A DNA stretch of 64,000 bases from Verrucomicrobiota bacterium (GTDB lineage Bacteria > Verrucomicrobiota > Kiritimatiellia > RFP12 > UBA1067): assembly GCA_023269675.1 (NCBI GenBank), contig JAHFSX010000009.1, forward strand, positions 91,515 to 155,514, in the 5' to 3' direction. How positions within the stretch are numbered: the first letter of the stretch is position 1; each line of letters starts with the position of its first letter. A program made the translations under genes and the position numbers. This document shows positions 49,610 through 57,540 of this stretch, in pieces. The notes beneath the pieces are model-generated. The model was not told where the DNA came from and ran no database searches. It was given only the letters and a program-made list of their open reading frames with translations.

Positions 49610-49969
49610 TCACCCCACCAGATACGACGGCGGCTGAGGAATCCCCGCCCCGCCCACCGGCCGCCACAAATGCAGACAGAAGGGATGCACATTCACATAT
49701 CGCGAACGCGGCGGATGCAACTGCATCACCGTGTCCTCAGGCCCCCAAAACAAATCCTTCAGCTCACACATTTCATCCCACGACGGGCATTTGGTCCAAC
49801 CCTGCAAGGTGACGCTCACATGCTCCCAGCCCTCCCCGTCGCTGCAGATCGCATACACCCGCCGGCCACTCTTCAGAAACAGATCGAACGCCCCATTGTT
49901 GCCGTAACTGGCATCGCTCCCGAAACGACCCACCGCCACCCGCCGATCCTCCGGAACATGAAAAGCCAT
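49610..49969 (-). CDS. DUF7694-like phage protein
   Basis: A 119-residue protein carrying the conserved pattern of this small phage family: VYAICSDGEGWEHVSVTL, CPSWDEMCELKDLFWGPEDTVMQLHPPRSRYVNVHPFCLHLWRP. Members are common in siphovirus and podovirus early regions; function unknown. GGAGG stands before the start. Confidence 0.8.
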   Translation of the reverse strand: MAFHVPEDRRVAVGRFGSDASYGNNGAFDLFLKSGRRVYAICSDGEGWEHVSVTLQGWTKCPSWDEMCELKDLFWGPEDTVMQLHPPRSRYVNVHPFCLHLWRPVGGAGIPQPPSYLVG

Positions 49970-49990
49970 AAACCCTCCAACACGAAAAAG

Positions 49991-50248
49991 TCAGAGACGA
50001 CCCACAAGCACCTCGGAACCCGACTCGAAAAACTCCGCCGCGCGGAAACGCGCCGCGATGCGCTCGGCCCGCTCCCGGTCCGGCCCCACATGCCAGGCGA
50101 TCAATTCAACCCGGTCATACGTCAGAAAAAAAACGTAATAAACCCCGGGCAGCCCGCGCGCCGCCAGATACGCGGCCGCCCGGTCCGCGAGATCCCCAGT
50201 CCCAAACCCCGGCGGCACGCCCGGCAAAGCCCCGCTAGGCGATTCCAT
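49991..50248 (-). CDS. Small phage protein, unknown
   Basis: An 85-residue protein (MESPSGALPGVPPGFGTGDL...) ending FFESGSEVLVGRL. The start at 50248 overlaps the upstream gene by 14 bp; an alternative ATG at 50275 would add nine residues. The middle (GVYYVFFLTYDRVELIAWHVGPDRERAERIAARFRAA) looks like an alpha/beta fold. Confidence 0.6.
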   Translation of the reverse strand: MESPSGALPGVPPGFGTGDLADRAAAYLAARGLPGVYYVFFLTYDRVELIAWHVGPDRERAERIAARFRAAEFFESGSEVLVGRL

Positions 50249-50678
50249 TCCGAGCCCCGCAAGCCGGCACGGCAACGCCGGCAGCCATCAGGCGTTCAAG
50301 CCGCGCGAAAGCGGCAACCATTTCATCCGCCGCGAAACTCACCTTCAGCTCGTCGCGGGCGACCTCGCCCGCGACATGAATGTAGAGACCCATCCGCACC
50401 GTGAACAGGGCGGACACCGACCAGGGCGTCGTCGAATGGTCCACGCTGGGATGAAACTCGACACCGGAAAGCCACCAATGCCGATCGCCGCCGTCCCCGT
50501 GCCGCTTGCACAGCAGCCGGGCGCGCCGCTTGACCACCCCCAGAAAACGCCTGTTGAAATACGCGCGCATCAAGCCGTCCGAATCCTCCAAAACCCGTTT
50601 CCACGAATCGCACTGCCGGCTCGCGTGCTCGTAACGCACCATCTCGGAAACAATGAAATCGTCAGAGACCCTGCCCAT
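50235..50678 (-). CDS. Phage protein, unknown
   Basis: A 147-residue protein with a helical N-terminus (IVSEMVRYEHASRQCDSWKRVLEDSDGLMRAYFNRRFLGVVKRRARLL) and a beta-rich middle. It overlaps the upstream ASCH-like gene by 17 bp. No family recognised. Confidence 0.6.
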   Translation of the reverse strand: MGRVSDDFIVSEMVRYEHASRQCDSWKRVLEDSDGLMRAYFNRRFLGVVKRRARLLCKRHGDGGDRHWWLSGVEFHPSVDHSTTPWSVSALFTVRMGLYIHVAGEVARDELKVSFAADEMVAAFARLERLMAAGVAVPACGARNGIA

Positions 50679-51132
50679 CGCGCACCCCTTTCTCAGTACA
50701 TTGAAACGCCGAAACCGCGCCCAGATATAGCCGGTGCAGCTCGTCGCTCACCGGCCACAAGCCGAGCGCGCCCTTGGCAGCCACACCGGGGAAACAAGGC
50801 ACGACCGCACCCAACTCCCACGCCAGCTTGTCGCCGCCCACAAACCAGGGATCGCCGCAAAAACTCACCGCGCCCAAAACGCGCACGCCGCACAACACCT
50901 GGCCGCACCAAACCTGACTCTCCTCATATCCAGGGAAAGCCACCGACGAACCGAAACGGCCGCGCACCCAGTCCCGACCCTCGGACCACTCAGAATAACT
51001 CAGGCTGCTTGACGCGTGAACCAGGTAGAAACCCGGCGGAACGTGAAAACTGCGGTTTTCCACCGTCTTCAACCCCGACCTGATCAGCAGCCCCCAATGC
51101 GCCTTCACCGTAAACGCCTTCAACCCCGTCAT
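50662..51132 (-). CDS. ASCH-domain-like protein
   Basis: A 156-residue protein with the ASCH (PUA-like) pattern: AFTVKAHWGLLIRSGLKTVENRSFHVPPGFYLVHAS at the start and QVLCGVRVLGAVSF ... GVAAKGALGLWPV later. ASCH domains bind RNA or modified nucleotides and are frequent in phages. The start region overlaps the preceding cysteine-rich gene by 143 bp, which is unusual. Confidence 0.75.
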   Translation of the reverse strand: MTGLKAFTVKAHWGLLIRSGLKTVENRSFHVPPGFYLVHASSSLSYSEWSEGRDWVRGRFGSSVAFPGYEESQVWCGQVLCGVRVLGAVSFCGDPWFVGGDKLAWELGAVVPCFPGVAAKGALGLWPVSDELHRLYLGAVSAFQCTEKGVRDGQGL

Positions 51133-51316
51133 CGCAAACCCCTTTCCATTCAGGATCCAAACCGTCCGACTGATCCACGCCGCGGAAATCAGCGGTCCAC
51201 ATCACACAGGCCTCATCCTCACGCGAAACGAAACGGTCGCCCATCGGCAAACAGAAACCCGACGGCCATGCGGCACCGAACGAACAGAACAGGCCGCAGC
51301 TGCCGCACAGCTTCAC
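50990..51316 (-). CDS. Cysteine-rich small protein, GTG start, long overlap with next gene
   Basis: A 108-residue frame starting at GTG 51316, whose GTGA overlaps the preceding stop. The first 45 residues (KLCGSCGLFCSFGAAWPSGFCLP... DEACVMWTADFR) have a CxxC...C...C pattern typical of small phage zinc-binding proteins. The last 48 codons overlap the ASCH-like gene in another frame and look like out-of-frame sequence, so the true gene may end earlier by frameshift, or the overlap is real. Confidence 0.5.
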   Translation of the reverse strand: MKLCGSCGLFCSFGAAWPSGFCLPMGDRFVSREDEACVMWTADFRGVDQSDGLDPEWKGVCDDGVEGVYGEGALGAADQVGVEDGGKPQFSRSAGFLPGSRVKQPELF

Positions 51317-51567
51317 GCGCCAGCGCCGCCCGCCGCCACCTCCTCCAACCGCTTGACGCCGCCAAACAAGTCAACGATAAACCGGCCCTGCGCAAGCGCG
51401 AAAACAACGTCCGGCTCGCATGTGCAACTGCCCCCCTTCAATGAGTCACACCACGGATCATGCGCGACAAACACATTGTTGCACCCGCCAATATTCAGAT
51501 CGCCGCGCAACTTCCGCACCCCGCAAACAATCCGCTCCTGCACCGACATCGGTAAAACAAAGGACAT
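51313..51567 (-). CDS. Small phage protein with cysteine pairs, unknown
   Basis: An 84-residue protein (MSFVLPMSVQERIVCGVRKLRGD...) with HDPWCDSLKGGSCTCEPDVVFALAQGRFIVDLFGG, a pattern (HxxxCxxxxxxxCxCxP) seen in small phage proteins of unknown function. The start at 51567 has GGAAAGGG 9-16 bases upstream; a longer frame begins at 51612. Confidence 0.65.
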   Translation of the reverse strand: MSFVLPMSVQERIVCGVRKLRGDLNIGGCNNVFVAHDPWCDSLKGGSCTCEPDVVFALAQGRFIVDLFGGVKRLEEVAAGGAGA

Positions 51568-51608
51568 AAAACAACCCTTTCCAAAACGGCCGTTTACCCA
51601 AGTAAACC

Positions 51609-51797
51609 TCACTCAATAATGCCAATGGCCCGCAAAACCTGAGCTTCCGGTGAATCATCGATCAGCCAGGCTTCACAATGCTCGACGTCCAGATTGTCGC
51701 GCGTCCGTTGCACAAACTGGCGTTTGGCGGCCTCCTCGCTATCGGCTTCAACCTCCGCCGAATGGTAACCAGCGCAAATCGTGACCTCGTATCTCAT
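51609..51797 (-). CDS. Small phage protein, unknown
   Basis: A 62-residue acidic protein (MRYEVTICAGYHSAEVEADSEEAAKRQFVQRTRDNLDVEH...) resembling the small beta-alpha proteins in which a helix follows EADSEEAAK. Its start overlaps the preceding stop by 4 bp. Confidence 0.62.
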   Translation of the reverse strand: MRYEVTICAGYHSAEVEADSEEAAKRQFVQRTRDNLDVEHCEAWLIDDSPEAQVLRAIGIIE

Positions 51798-52162
51798 TCG
51801 CCCACCTCCACATAATAATCAACACCCTCACGCAAGGAACACACCACCGGCCGAGGCCGGACCGACTCGCAGAAAAGCACCACCGCCGCCACGCAGCGCC
51901 GCACCTCAACAGGATCAGGATGAGCGCCCTCGACCGTCGCCACCACACTGCCGCGCGCCGCCAAAAGCCAGGCCGCCGGAACCACCACACCCGCACCCTG
52001 CGCCCGCCGCAGATTCAGAGGCCGCGTGCAGAGATCCAGCCAACGCGCCAGCGGTTCATCAACCTCCCGCGCGCAGACACCCGCCCGCTCATACAGATCG
52101 CGGTCAACCCGGACCTTCGTGCGCCGCTCCACCCGCTGCGCCGCGAGCGCCCGCGCGATCAT
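51794..52162 (-). CDS. Phage protein, unknown
   Basis: A 122-residue protein. The N-terminus (RVERRTKVRVDRDLYERAGVCAREVDEPLARWLDLCTRPL) has ribbon-helix-helix-like character, and a beta-rich C-terminus follows. It is coupled to the next gene by a 4-bp overlap. Family not recognised. Confidence 0.6.
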   Translation of the reverse strand: MIARALAAQRVERRTKVRVDRDLYERAGVCAREVDEPLARWLDLCTRPLNLRRAQGAGVVVPAAWLLAARGSVVATVEGAHPDPVEVRRCVAAVVLFCESVRPRPVVCSLREGVDYYVEVGE

Positions 52163-52226
52163 AGCCCGCGACGTGATTTTCTTGTGGCACTTCCCCTTCA
52201 GTTTCGCAGCCCTCCGTCATCCGTCC

Positions 52227-52559
52227 TCAGTCCCCCGCCCTCAGATAACACATGTGCCAAAACGGATCATACAAACCGGCCGAATCATCGCCGTCGAGCA
52301 GAACCAACAGCCGCCCGTGCCGGCCGCCCGTGATAACCCCCGGCCGCCCGTCGAACTCGACGCGGCGGCCTACGACGGCCGGCACGCCGTAGGCGCGCCG
52401 GATGTATTCGAGATCCTGTTCCGCAAGCATCGCCCGGACGCACGCACGGCAAGTAACCTGCGCGTCAACCTCAACCGCCGCCACACGCACGCGGGCCCGC
52501 GAACGGCCGCAAAGCGTCAAGCCCGGGAAACCGGAAGCATGAAAGCAACCTTTCACCGG
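52227..52559 (-). CDS. Phage protein with KOW-like beta segment, unknown
   Basis: A 110-residue protein starting MPVKGCFHASGFPG, preceded by GGGGAGGG. The C-terminal half (YIRRAYGVPAVVGRRVEFDGRPGVITGGRHGRLLVLLDGDD...PFWHMCYL) follows the small phage proteins that carry a VPAxxGxRV...GxITGxxxxxLxVxxDG motif. Cysteines CRAC may bind metal. Confidence 0.65.
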   Translation of the reverse strand, partial: PVKGCFHASGFPGLTLCGRSRARVRVAAVEVDAQVTCRACVRAMLAEQDLEYIRRAYGVPAVVGRRVEFDGRPGVITGGRHGRLLVLLDGDDSAGLYDPFWHMCYLRAGD

Positions 52560-52593
52560 CATAAGCCCTCCCCTCACCCGCAGGAAATCGGAT

Positions 52594-52857
52594 TCACGCC
52601 TTGAACGTTTCCTCGGCCGCCGGATACTTCAATTTGAAGTTCGACAAAACATACTCCGGCGCCTCGTTCTCCAACCAGGAACGCACATCTTCGCAACAGT
52701 AAACCGTCCGGGAATTGCGCTTGGAAGCATCGAACTTGCGAGCCTTCACTTTGCCGGCGAACACCAGACTCCGCAAATGCTCAGCCGTCAAACCGAACAA
52801 CTGATGGCAAACCGTACGCGTCGCCCAAAGCGGCGAAACACGGAAAACAATACTCAT
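52594..52857 (-). CDS. Excisionase-like helix-turn-helix protein
   Basis: An 87-residue protein. The start at 52857 has GGAGG 9-13 bases upstream. The domain TRTVCHQLFGLTAEHLRSLVFAGKVKARKFDASKRNSRTVYCCEDVRSWLENE is HTH_17-like, with a basic wing. It heads the leftward block of small genes, so it may regulate them or assist excision. A partial operator (TAATAGCCAATAA, 52891-52903) lies upstream. Confidence 0.7.
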   Translation of the reverse strand: MSIVFRVSPLWATRTVCHQLFGLTAEHLRSLVFAGKVKARKFDASKRNSRTVYCCEDVRSWLENEAPEYVLSNFKLKYPAAEETFKA

Positions 52858-52975
52858 AACCATTACCTCCACATAGCCAGCAACATTCCCTAATAGCCAA
52901 TAAGGCAAAAAAAATGCCGCACGCCAAACGTGCCGAAAACGAAATGATAGAAAAGACCGACATGAACACGCTCCA

Positions 52976-53194
52976 TCAGAAAGAACCAACGAAAAAAGCC
53001 AAAAGGACCACCCCGCGCGAAACCGGCGGCGGCAAATTCCGGCCCAGCCTCAAGGAAGCCGCCAAAATAATGGAGATCGTCTGCGACCGGCTACGCGCCT
53101 GGCGAGCCGACACATCATCAAGCCCAGCCAACACGCGCGAGGGCACCAGGATCGAAACCTTGCGAAACGTGACCTTCTCTTTTTTTTGCTTCAT
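52976..53194 (-). CDS. Ribbon-helix-helix DNA-binding protein
   Basis: A 72-residue protein. KVTFRKVSILVPSRVLAGLDDVSARQARSRSQTISIILAASLRLGR is a CopG/Arc-type ribbon-helix-helix; a hydrophobic end (GVVLLAFFVGSF) is atypical. A longer frame exists upstream to 53323, and a frame on the plus strand overlaps, but only this one has a recognisable fold. Confidence 0.65.
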   Translation of the reverse strand: MKQKKEKVTFRKVSILVPSRVLAGLDDVSARQARSRSQTISIILAASLRLGRNLPPPVSRGVVLLAFFVGSF

Positions 53195-53475
53195 AACCAC
53201 CGAGCGCCTTTCAAAGACAAGACCGCCAAAAAACACCCGCATGCCGCCCGCGGCAAAACCGCAGGCTGAGACGCGCAACAGCGGATAACTGAAGCCCGCG
53301 CAGCGCATCCGCTGAGCATGCAAACCGCTTTTTTTGTCAAGTCCATAGTCAACAGGTTAACAAATTAAAAATAACGTTTCAAGTGAAAAAATATTCACCA
53401 CTCATTATTTCTGCGAATTACCATTACAATTTAATACTGATTACTATATAATATTACTCAAAAGGAAAAAACCCT

Positions 53476-53661
53476 ATGAAAGCCAACCGCAAAACACTGA
53501 GGGGATACACAGTACAAGTAAGCCTGTCGCTACCGGAAGATCTGCTGGAAAGTCTGGACAAAATCGCTGAGAAATTAAACCGGCCCCGTTCGAATCTAAT
53601 AGCGTACGTGCTCACGCATGCATTGAAACTGAACGAAGATATAGAAAACCCTGCGCCATGA
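53476..53661 (+). CDS. Ribbon-helix-helix DNA-binding protein
   Basis: A 61-residue CopG/Arc-like protein: YTVQVSLSLPEDLLESLDKIAEKLNRPRSNLIAYVLTHALKL. AAAGGA lies before the start. It is similar to the next protein, especially in RPRSNLI(A/T)Y(V/I)LT, indicating paralogy. Upstream DNA (53380-53470) is AT-rich with TATAATATTACT. Confidence 0.82.
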   Translation: MKANRKTLRGYTVQVSLSLPEDLLESLDKIAEKLNRPRSNLIAYVLTHALKLNEDIENPAP

Positions 53662-53745
53662 ATACCCGATACTCAGTAATTATTTTTAACATTCTTAATT
53701 ACAAATCAGGAACGCTTGATATAATAGGCGGCGAAAGGGGAAGCC

Positions 53746-53952
53746 ATGAGAACCATTAAAAAACCGAAGACTCCAGGCATGATCGGCGTCAGCGTTTCCA
53801 TGCCCGAGGCACTACTCCTAAAGATCGACGAACTCTGCGAGAAGGAACAACGGCCGAGATCCAACCTGATCACGTACATCCTCACGCAAGCCATCGACAA
53901 GCAAGACCTGGTCATCCGCGCCCCCGAACGGATCAGCCCCCCGAACAAATGA
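53746..53952 (+). CDS. Ribbon-helix-helix DNA-binding protein
   Basis: A 68-residue CopG/Arc-like protein: IGVSVSMPEALLLKIDELCEKEQRPRSNLITYILTQAIDK. AAAGGGG is about 6-12 bases before the start. Paralogue of the 53476 gene. It is the last gene before attR, so in the excised circle it would stand next to the integrase. Confidence 0.85.
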   Translation: MRTIKKPKTPGMIGVSVSMPEALLLKIDELCEKEQRPRSNLITYILTQAIDKQDLVIRAPERISPPNK

Positions 53953-54129
53953 TCCCGAGCCGCGCCAACTGAAAACCGCCGGGGCTGAAAATCCAGCCCC
54001 GGCCCGTCGCGCCGCTCCACCTCTTGGCCATGCCACCGGCCAACCCCCACAAAACCGCCATACGCGGAAAACCCAGCAAATACCATGTGGCTAAAATGTG
54101 CCGTACAGAGCCGAATAATATGCTTGAGT

Positions 54130-55686
54130 TCAGCCAAAAACGCCGTTTTGAGCTAAATTAAGGCAAAAAAAAGCAAATCCAAAAATATATTGTTCCATGA
54201 TGTCGAACTCCATGCCGCCGTTCTTGGTGTCCGAGCGCTGCCACTGCGGGCCGCTGCCGCCGCGGTCGGGCATCATCCAGAAGGCGGGCCAGAGCCCCGG
54301 CGCGGTGGGCAGCTTCATGCGCGCCTCGAAGTAGCCGTAGCGCTGGGTGAACTTGCCGTAACTCTCGAGGAACCCGGTGGCGTAGTCGCTTTCCGGGCGC
54401 CGGGGGTCGTCGTTGTGGTGGCCGCGTTTCTTCTCGAAGCGCAGGCGGGCCAGGCCGTGGCTGACCGTGGTGGTCTCTTTCGAGAAGTGGCTGACCTTGT
54501 CCCAGTAGTTCTCGCCGTAGAAGCTCCATTTGTTCGTGTCGACCTGCGTGCCGTCGAACTCGTCCTGAAAGGTCATTTTCCAGTCGCCTTCGGCGGGCGG
54601 GCGTTTGCCGAGCCACGCGGGCGGCAGCGGGGCGGGTGTGCTGACGGCGAGATGTTCGACCGTCAGAGACGCGGCACCATCAGCGCCCGCCGAGGTGAGC
54701 GCGAGGGTGATGGCGTTGGCGCGGTCGCTGGCGAAGTGAGTGCCGCTTTTCTTGTCGTTGCCGTCCCAGAGGGTTTTGCTCGCGAACGGCAGGATGACGG
54801 TCTCGCGTTTGCCCGGGGCCAGCTCGGCGGTCACGGGGTCCGTCTGGGTGCCGTCGTTGGCGAGGCTGAGGCGGACCGCGAGTGGCGCCGGCCCGTCATT
54901 GCGCAGCGTGGCGACGAGCTGGTTGCCGTCGCGCAGGGTCCAGCGTCTGACGGCGGGTTTCAGGGTGGCCGTGCCCTCCTTTTTGCCGGAGGCGAGCGCG
55001 AGTCGGACGGTGCCGTTGGTTTTGGGCCCGCTCCAGACGGCGGTCAGGTCCTTCGTTTCGGTCAGCATGGCGACGCCTCCGCTGGCGCTCAACAGCACGC
55101 CTCCGGGCGGCGCGATGCGGATCGACTTGGGGTCGACCGGCGGCTTCTCGCCCGCCTCGCCCGCGGCGGCCAGCGACTCGACGCGGACCGACTGGGGCAC
55201 ATCTTTGGACTTGCCCGCGAAGAGCAGCAGCTTGGTGACGGAGGCGGGCTTGAGCGCATAGGCGGGCTTGTAGCCGAAGGAGTGGCCGAAGATCACCTTC
55301 ACGGTGCCGGTCGCGCCGGCGTTGAGGTAGAGGTTCTCCGCGTTCCAAGGGTTGGCCTGCCAGTCTCCGTCGTCGTCGACGCGCAGGCAGACCGTGACGG
55401 GTTTGGTGCCGAGATTCCTCACGCGCGCCTCGACATGGCCGTAGGCCGAGAGGTCCCACACCTTGCCCGCGGGCGTGAGCGTGATGCCGGGGTAACCCTC
55501 CTCGCCGGGCTGGATCGTGACGGTCAGGCGCCTGTCGGTGGTGTCCGCGCCACGCGCGTAGCTGACTTGCGCGGAACTGGGCGTCACCTGTTCCTCGAGC
55601 AGCGAGAGCGGAGCGGCGGCGCGGGCCGGGAGGGCCAGTGCGGCGAGCGCCAAGGCTGAGAGCCTGCGGCAGTCGTAACGTCTCAT
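54130..55686 (-). pseudogene. GH16 family enzyme, N-terminal part truncated by prophage insertion
   Basis: A 518-residue frame on the reverse strand: signal peptide (LSALALAALALPARAAA), an N-terminal beta-rich region of about 380 residues (possible carbohydrate-binding domains), then the GH16 catalytic domain from DWKMTFQDEFDGTQVDTNKWSF through GLWPAFWMMPD to MEFDIME at residues 493-498. After this motif the frame runs 20 residues into phage DNA (QYIFGFAFF...) and stops. Both catalytic glutamates are present but the second half of the fold is missing, so the product should be inactive. The start at 55686 has AGGAG 9-13 bases upstream. The host gene continues at 17716. Confidence 0.92.
54194..54203. 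repeat. attR core
   Basis: TCCATGATGT, identical to 17707-17716. To its left is AT-rich phage DNA and to its right the GH16 N-terminal part. Confidence 0.88.
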
Positions 55687-55909
55687 CGGGTGTCTCCTCA
55701 AAGGGCGGGTTCTCGCAAACGTGGAGCTTGAACGATGCGACAGTGTAGTGACTCCAGCTGTGCGGGGCAAGCGCTGTCTGAGGAACCGCGCCGTCAAGGT
55801 TGCAAGGCGAGTCTTCTTTTGAAATAATGCGTCGATAAACGTCAGTGGGCTGACCGTGCGCGTCAAGGTGGAAGGGCGGGGGCAGCGGCGGTCAGGGAGG
55901 GCAGGTCAC

Positions 55910-57379
55910 ATGCTTTCGCTGCAAGGGATTGACAAGCGGTTCGGCGGCGTGCAGGCGCTCTTGGGCGTCGGCGCGGAATTCGCTGCCGGCGAGGTTCACG
56001 CGCTGATGGGCGAGAACGGCGCGGGCAAGAGCACGCTCGGCAAAATCATCGCCGGGGTCTATCCGCCGGACGCGGGCCGCATGCTGCTCGACGGCCGTGA
56101 CGTTTCTTTCGCCAACGCGCTCGAGGCGCAGCGTGCCGGTATCGGCATGATCTTTCAGGAGCTGGATCTCTTTCCGCACCTGAGCGTGGCGGAGAACATG
56201 GCCGTCGGCAACCTCAACGCGCCCGCGGGCGCCTGGGTCAGCTTCGGCCGGCTGTCGGCGTGGTGCCGGCCTTTTCTGGAGCAGGTTGAGCTGACGGTCG
56301 ATCTGCACGCCGCAGCCGGTTCGCTGCCGATGGGGCATCAGCAGCTGGTGGCGGTCGCGCGGGCGCTGAGCATGAACGCCCGCTACGTGGTGATGGACGA
56401 GCCGACCAGCTCGCTGACCCACGAGGATGTCGAGGTGCTTTTCCGCATCATCGGCAAGCTCCGCGGGCAGGGGGTCGGCATCATCTACGTCTCGCACAAG
56501 ATGGACGAGATCTTCCGGATCGCCGACCGGATCACCGTCCTGCGGGACGGCGTGTGCGTGGGCACGCGGCGCAGGGAGGAGACCGACCTGCGGGAGGTTG
56601 TCCGGATGATGGTCGGACGCGAGGTGGGCGGAGCGTCCCGGCGCGCTTCCAGCGCCACGGACGAGATTGTGCTGGCCGTCGAAAGTGTCAGCACCGTCCG
56701 CCTGCGCGACGTGTCGTTCGAGCTGCGCCGCGGCGAAGTCCTGGGCGTGGCCGGGCTGGTCGGTTCCGGACGGAGCGAGATCGGGCGGGCCCTGTTCGGA
56801 CTCGACCCTCTGGTCTCGGGGCGGATGCGGCTCCGGGGCGCGGACTACGCGCCGGCGGGCGTCCGCGACGCGATGGCGGCGGGGGTGGCGCTGCAGCCCG
56901 AGGACCGCAAGACGCAGGGGCTGATGATGCGCATGAGCGTGCAGGAGAATGCGGCGCTCTCCTCGCTCCGCGCCCTCGGCCGTTTAGGATGGATCAGCCG
57001 CTTCGCCGAGCGGGATGCCACGGAGCCGGTCCACCGCCGCCTCCAGCTGAAGGCCGCGTCGCCGGAGGCCGCGGTCGGCACCCTGAGCGGCGGCAACCAG
57101 CAGAAGGTGCTGCTCGCCCGCTGGCTGCTGCGCGATCCGGACGTGCTGTTCCTCGACGATCCGACACGCGGGGTGGACATCGGCGCGAAGCAGGACATTT
57201 ACGCCATGATCCGGGAGCTGGCCGAAGCGGGCAAGGCCGTCGTTTTCGTCAGCTCGGAGCTACAGGAGCTGCTGCGCTGCTGCGACCGCGTCCTGGTGAT
57301 GAACGGCGGGACGTGCGTCGCGGTTCTGGCGGGCGCGGAGGCGACCCAAGAGGCCATCATCGAGCGCGCGGCGAAGTGA
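55910..57379 (+). CDS. Sugar ABC transporter ATP-binding protein (RbsA/MglA/XylG type)
   Basis: A 489-residue protein with two tandem ABC domains. The first has MGENGAGKST (Walker A), LPMGHQQLVAVARAL (signature region) and YVVMDEPTSSL (Walker B). The second has a degenerate P-loop (GLVGSGRSEIG) and TLSGGNQQKVLLARWLL with LFLDDPTRGVD, as usual for this subfamily. It should energise uptake of a pentose or hexose with the permease-binder fusion that follows. The start at 55910 was preferred over 55856 because the protein begins with the canonical LxxxxIxKxFxG. Confidence 0.92.
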   Translation: MLSLQGIDKRFGGVQALLGVGAEFAAGEVHALMGENGAGKSTLGKIIAGVYPPDAGRMLLDGRDVSFANALEAQRAGIGMIFQELDLFPHLSVAENMAVGNLNAPAGAWVSFGRLSAWCRPFLEQVELTVDLHAAAGSLPMGHQQLVAVARALSMNARYVVMDEPTSSLTHEDVEVLFRIIGKLRGQGVGIIYVSHKMDEIFRIADRITVLRDGVCVGTRRREETDLREVVRMMVGREVGGASRRASSATDEIVLAVESVSTVRLRDVSFELRRGEVLGVAGLVGSGRSEIGRALFGLDPLVSGRMRLRGADYAPAGVRDAMAAGVALQPEDRKTQGLMMRMSVQENAALSSLRALGRLGWISRFAERDATEPVHRRLQLKAASPEAAVGTLSGGNQQKVLLARWLLRDPDVLFLDDPTRGVDIGAKQDIYAMIRELAEAGKAVVFVSSELQELLRCCDRVLVMNGGTCVAVLAGAEATQEAIIERAAK

Positions 57380-57540
57380 GGAAGCCTGTGATGATTGCAA
57401 ACGGACAGCGAACGATTTCCACCACCAAGGCTCCAAGCCCACAAAGTTCACCAAGATAGAAAAGCTGTGGTCTTGGTGTACTTGGTGTCTTGGTGGTGAA
57501 GGGTGGCCGAGGTGCGGTCAGCAATGGAACGGGGAGTGAG
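57380..57540. other. Spacer with dispersed palindrome between ABC ATPase and permease fusion genes
   Basis: The palindrome at 57419-57499 has arms CCACCACCAAGG and CTTGGTGTCTTGGTGGTG. It lies inside what should be one operon and may modulate the ratio of the two products. Confidence 0.6.
57419..57499. repeat. CCACCAAG-type dispersed palindrome (host copy)
   Basis: An imperfect inverted repeat of about 81 bp, related in its arms to 28756-28840 inside the prophage capsid operon. The middle of the palindrome differs between copies. Confidence 0.7.

Larger units (their letters stand above)
17707..54203. mobile_element. Integrated prophage or capsid-encoding phage satellite, about 36.5 kb
   Basis: Bounded by identical 10-bp cores (17707-17716 and 54194-54203), with a tyrosine integrase as first gene, and encoding both terminase subunits, portal, scaffold, major capsid protein, adaptor, fibre, replication proteins and many small phage proteins. 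Gene order is a leftward late operon, a rightward replication operon from a central control region near 40.2 kb, and a leftward block of small genes. No tail tube, tape measure, baseplate or endolysin gene was recognised, so it is either a short-tailed phage with unfamiliar tail genes, a decayed prophage, or a capsid-forming satellite. Cargo includes a restriction-modification system and three secreted proteins. Confidence 0.93.

Noticed and set aside
52914-53288. Plus-strand 124-residue frame
   Set aside because: It overlaps the reverse-strand ribbon-helix-helix gene, which has a recognisable fold; the plus-strand product looks like shadow sequence.
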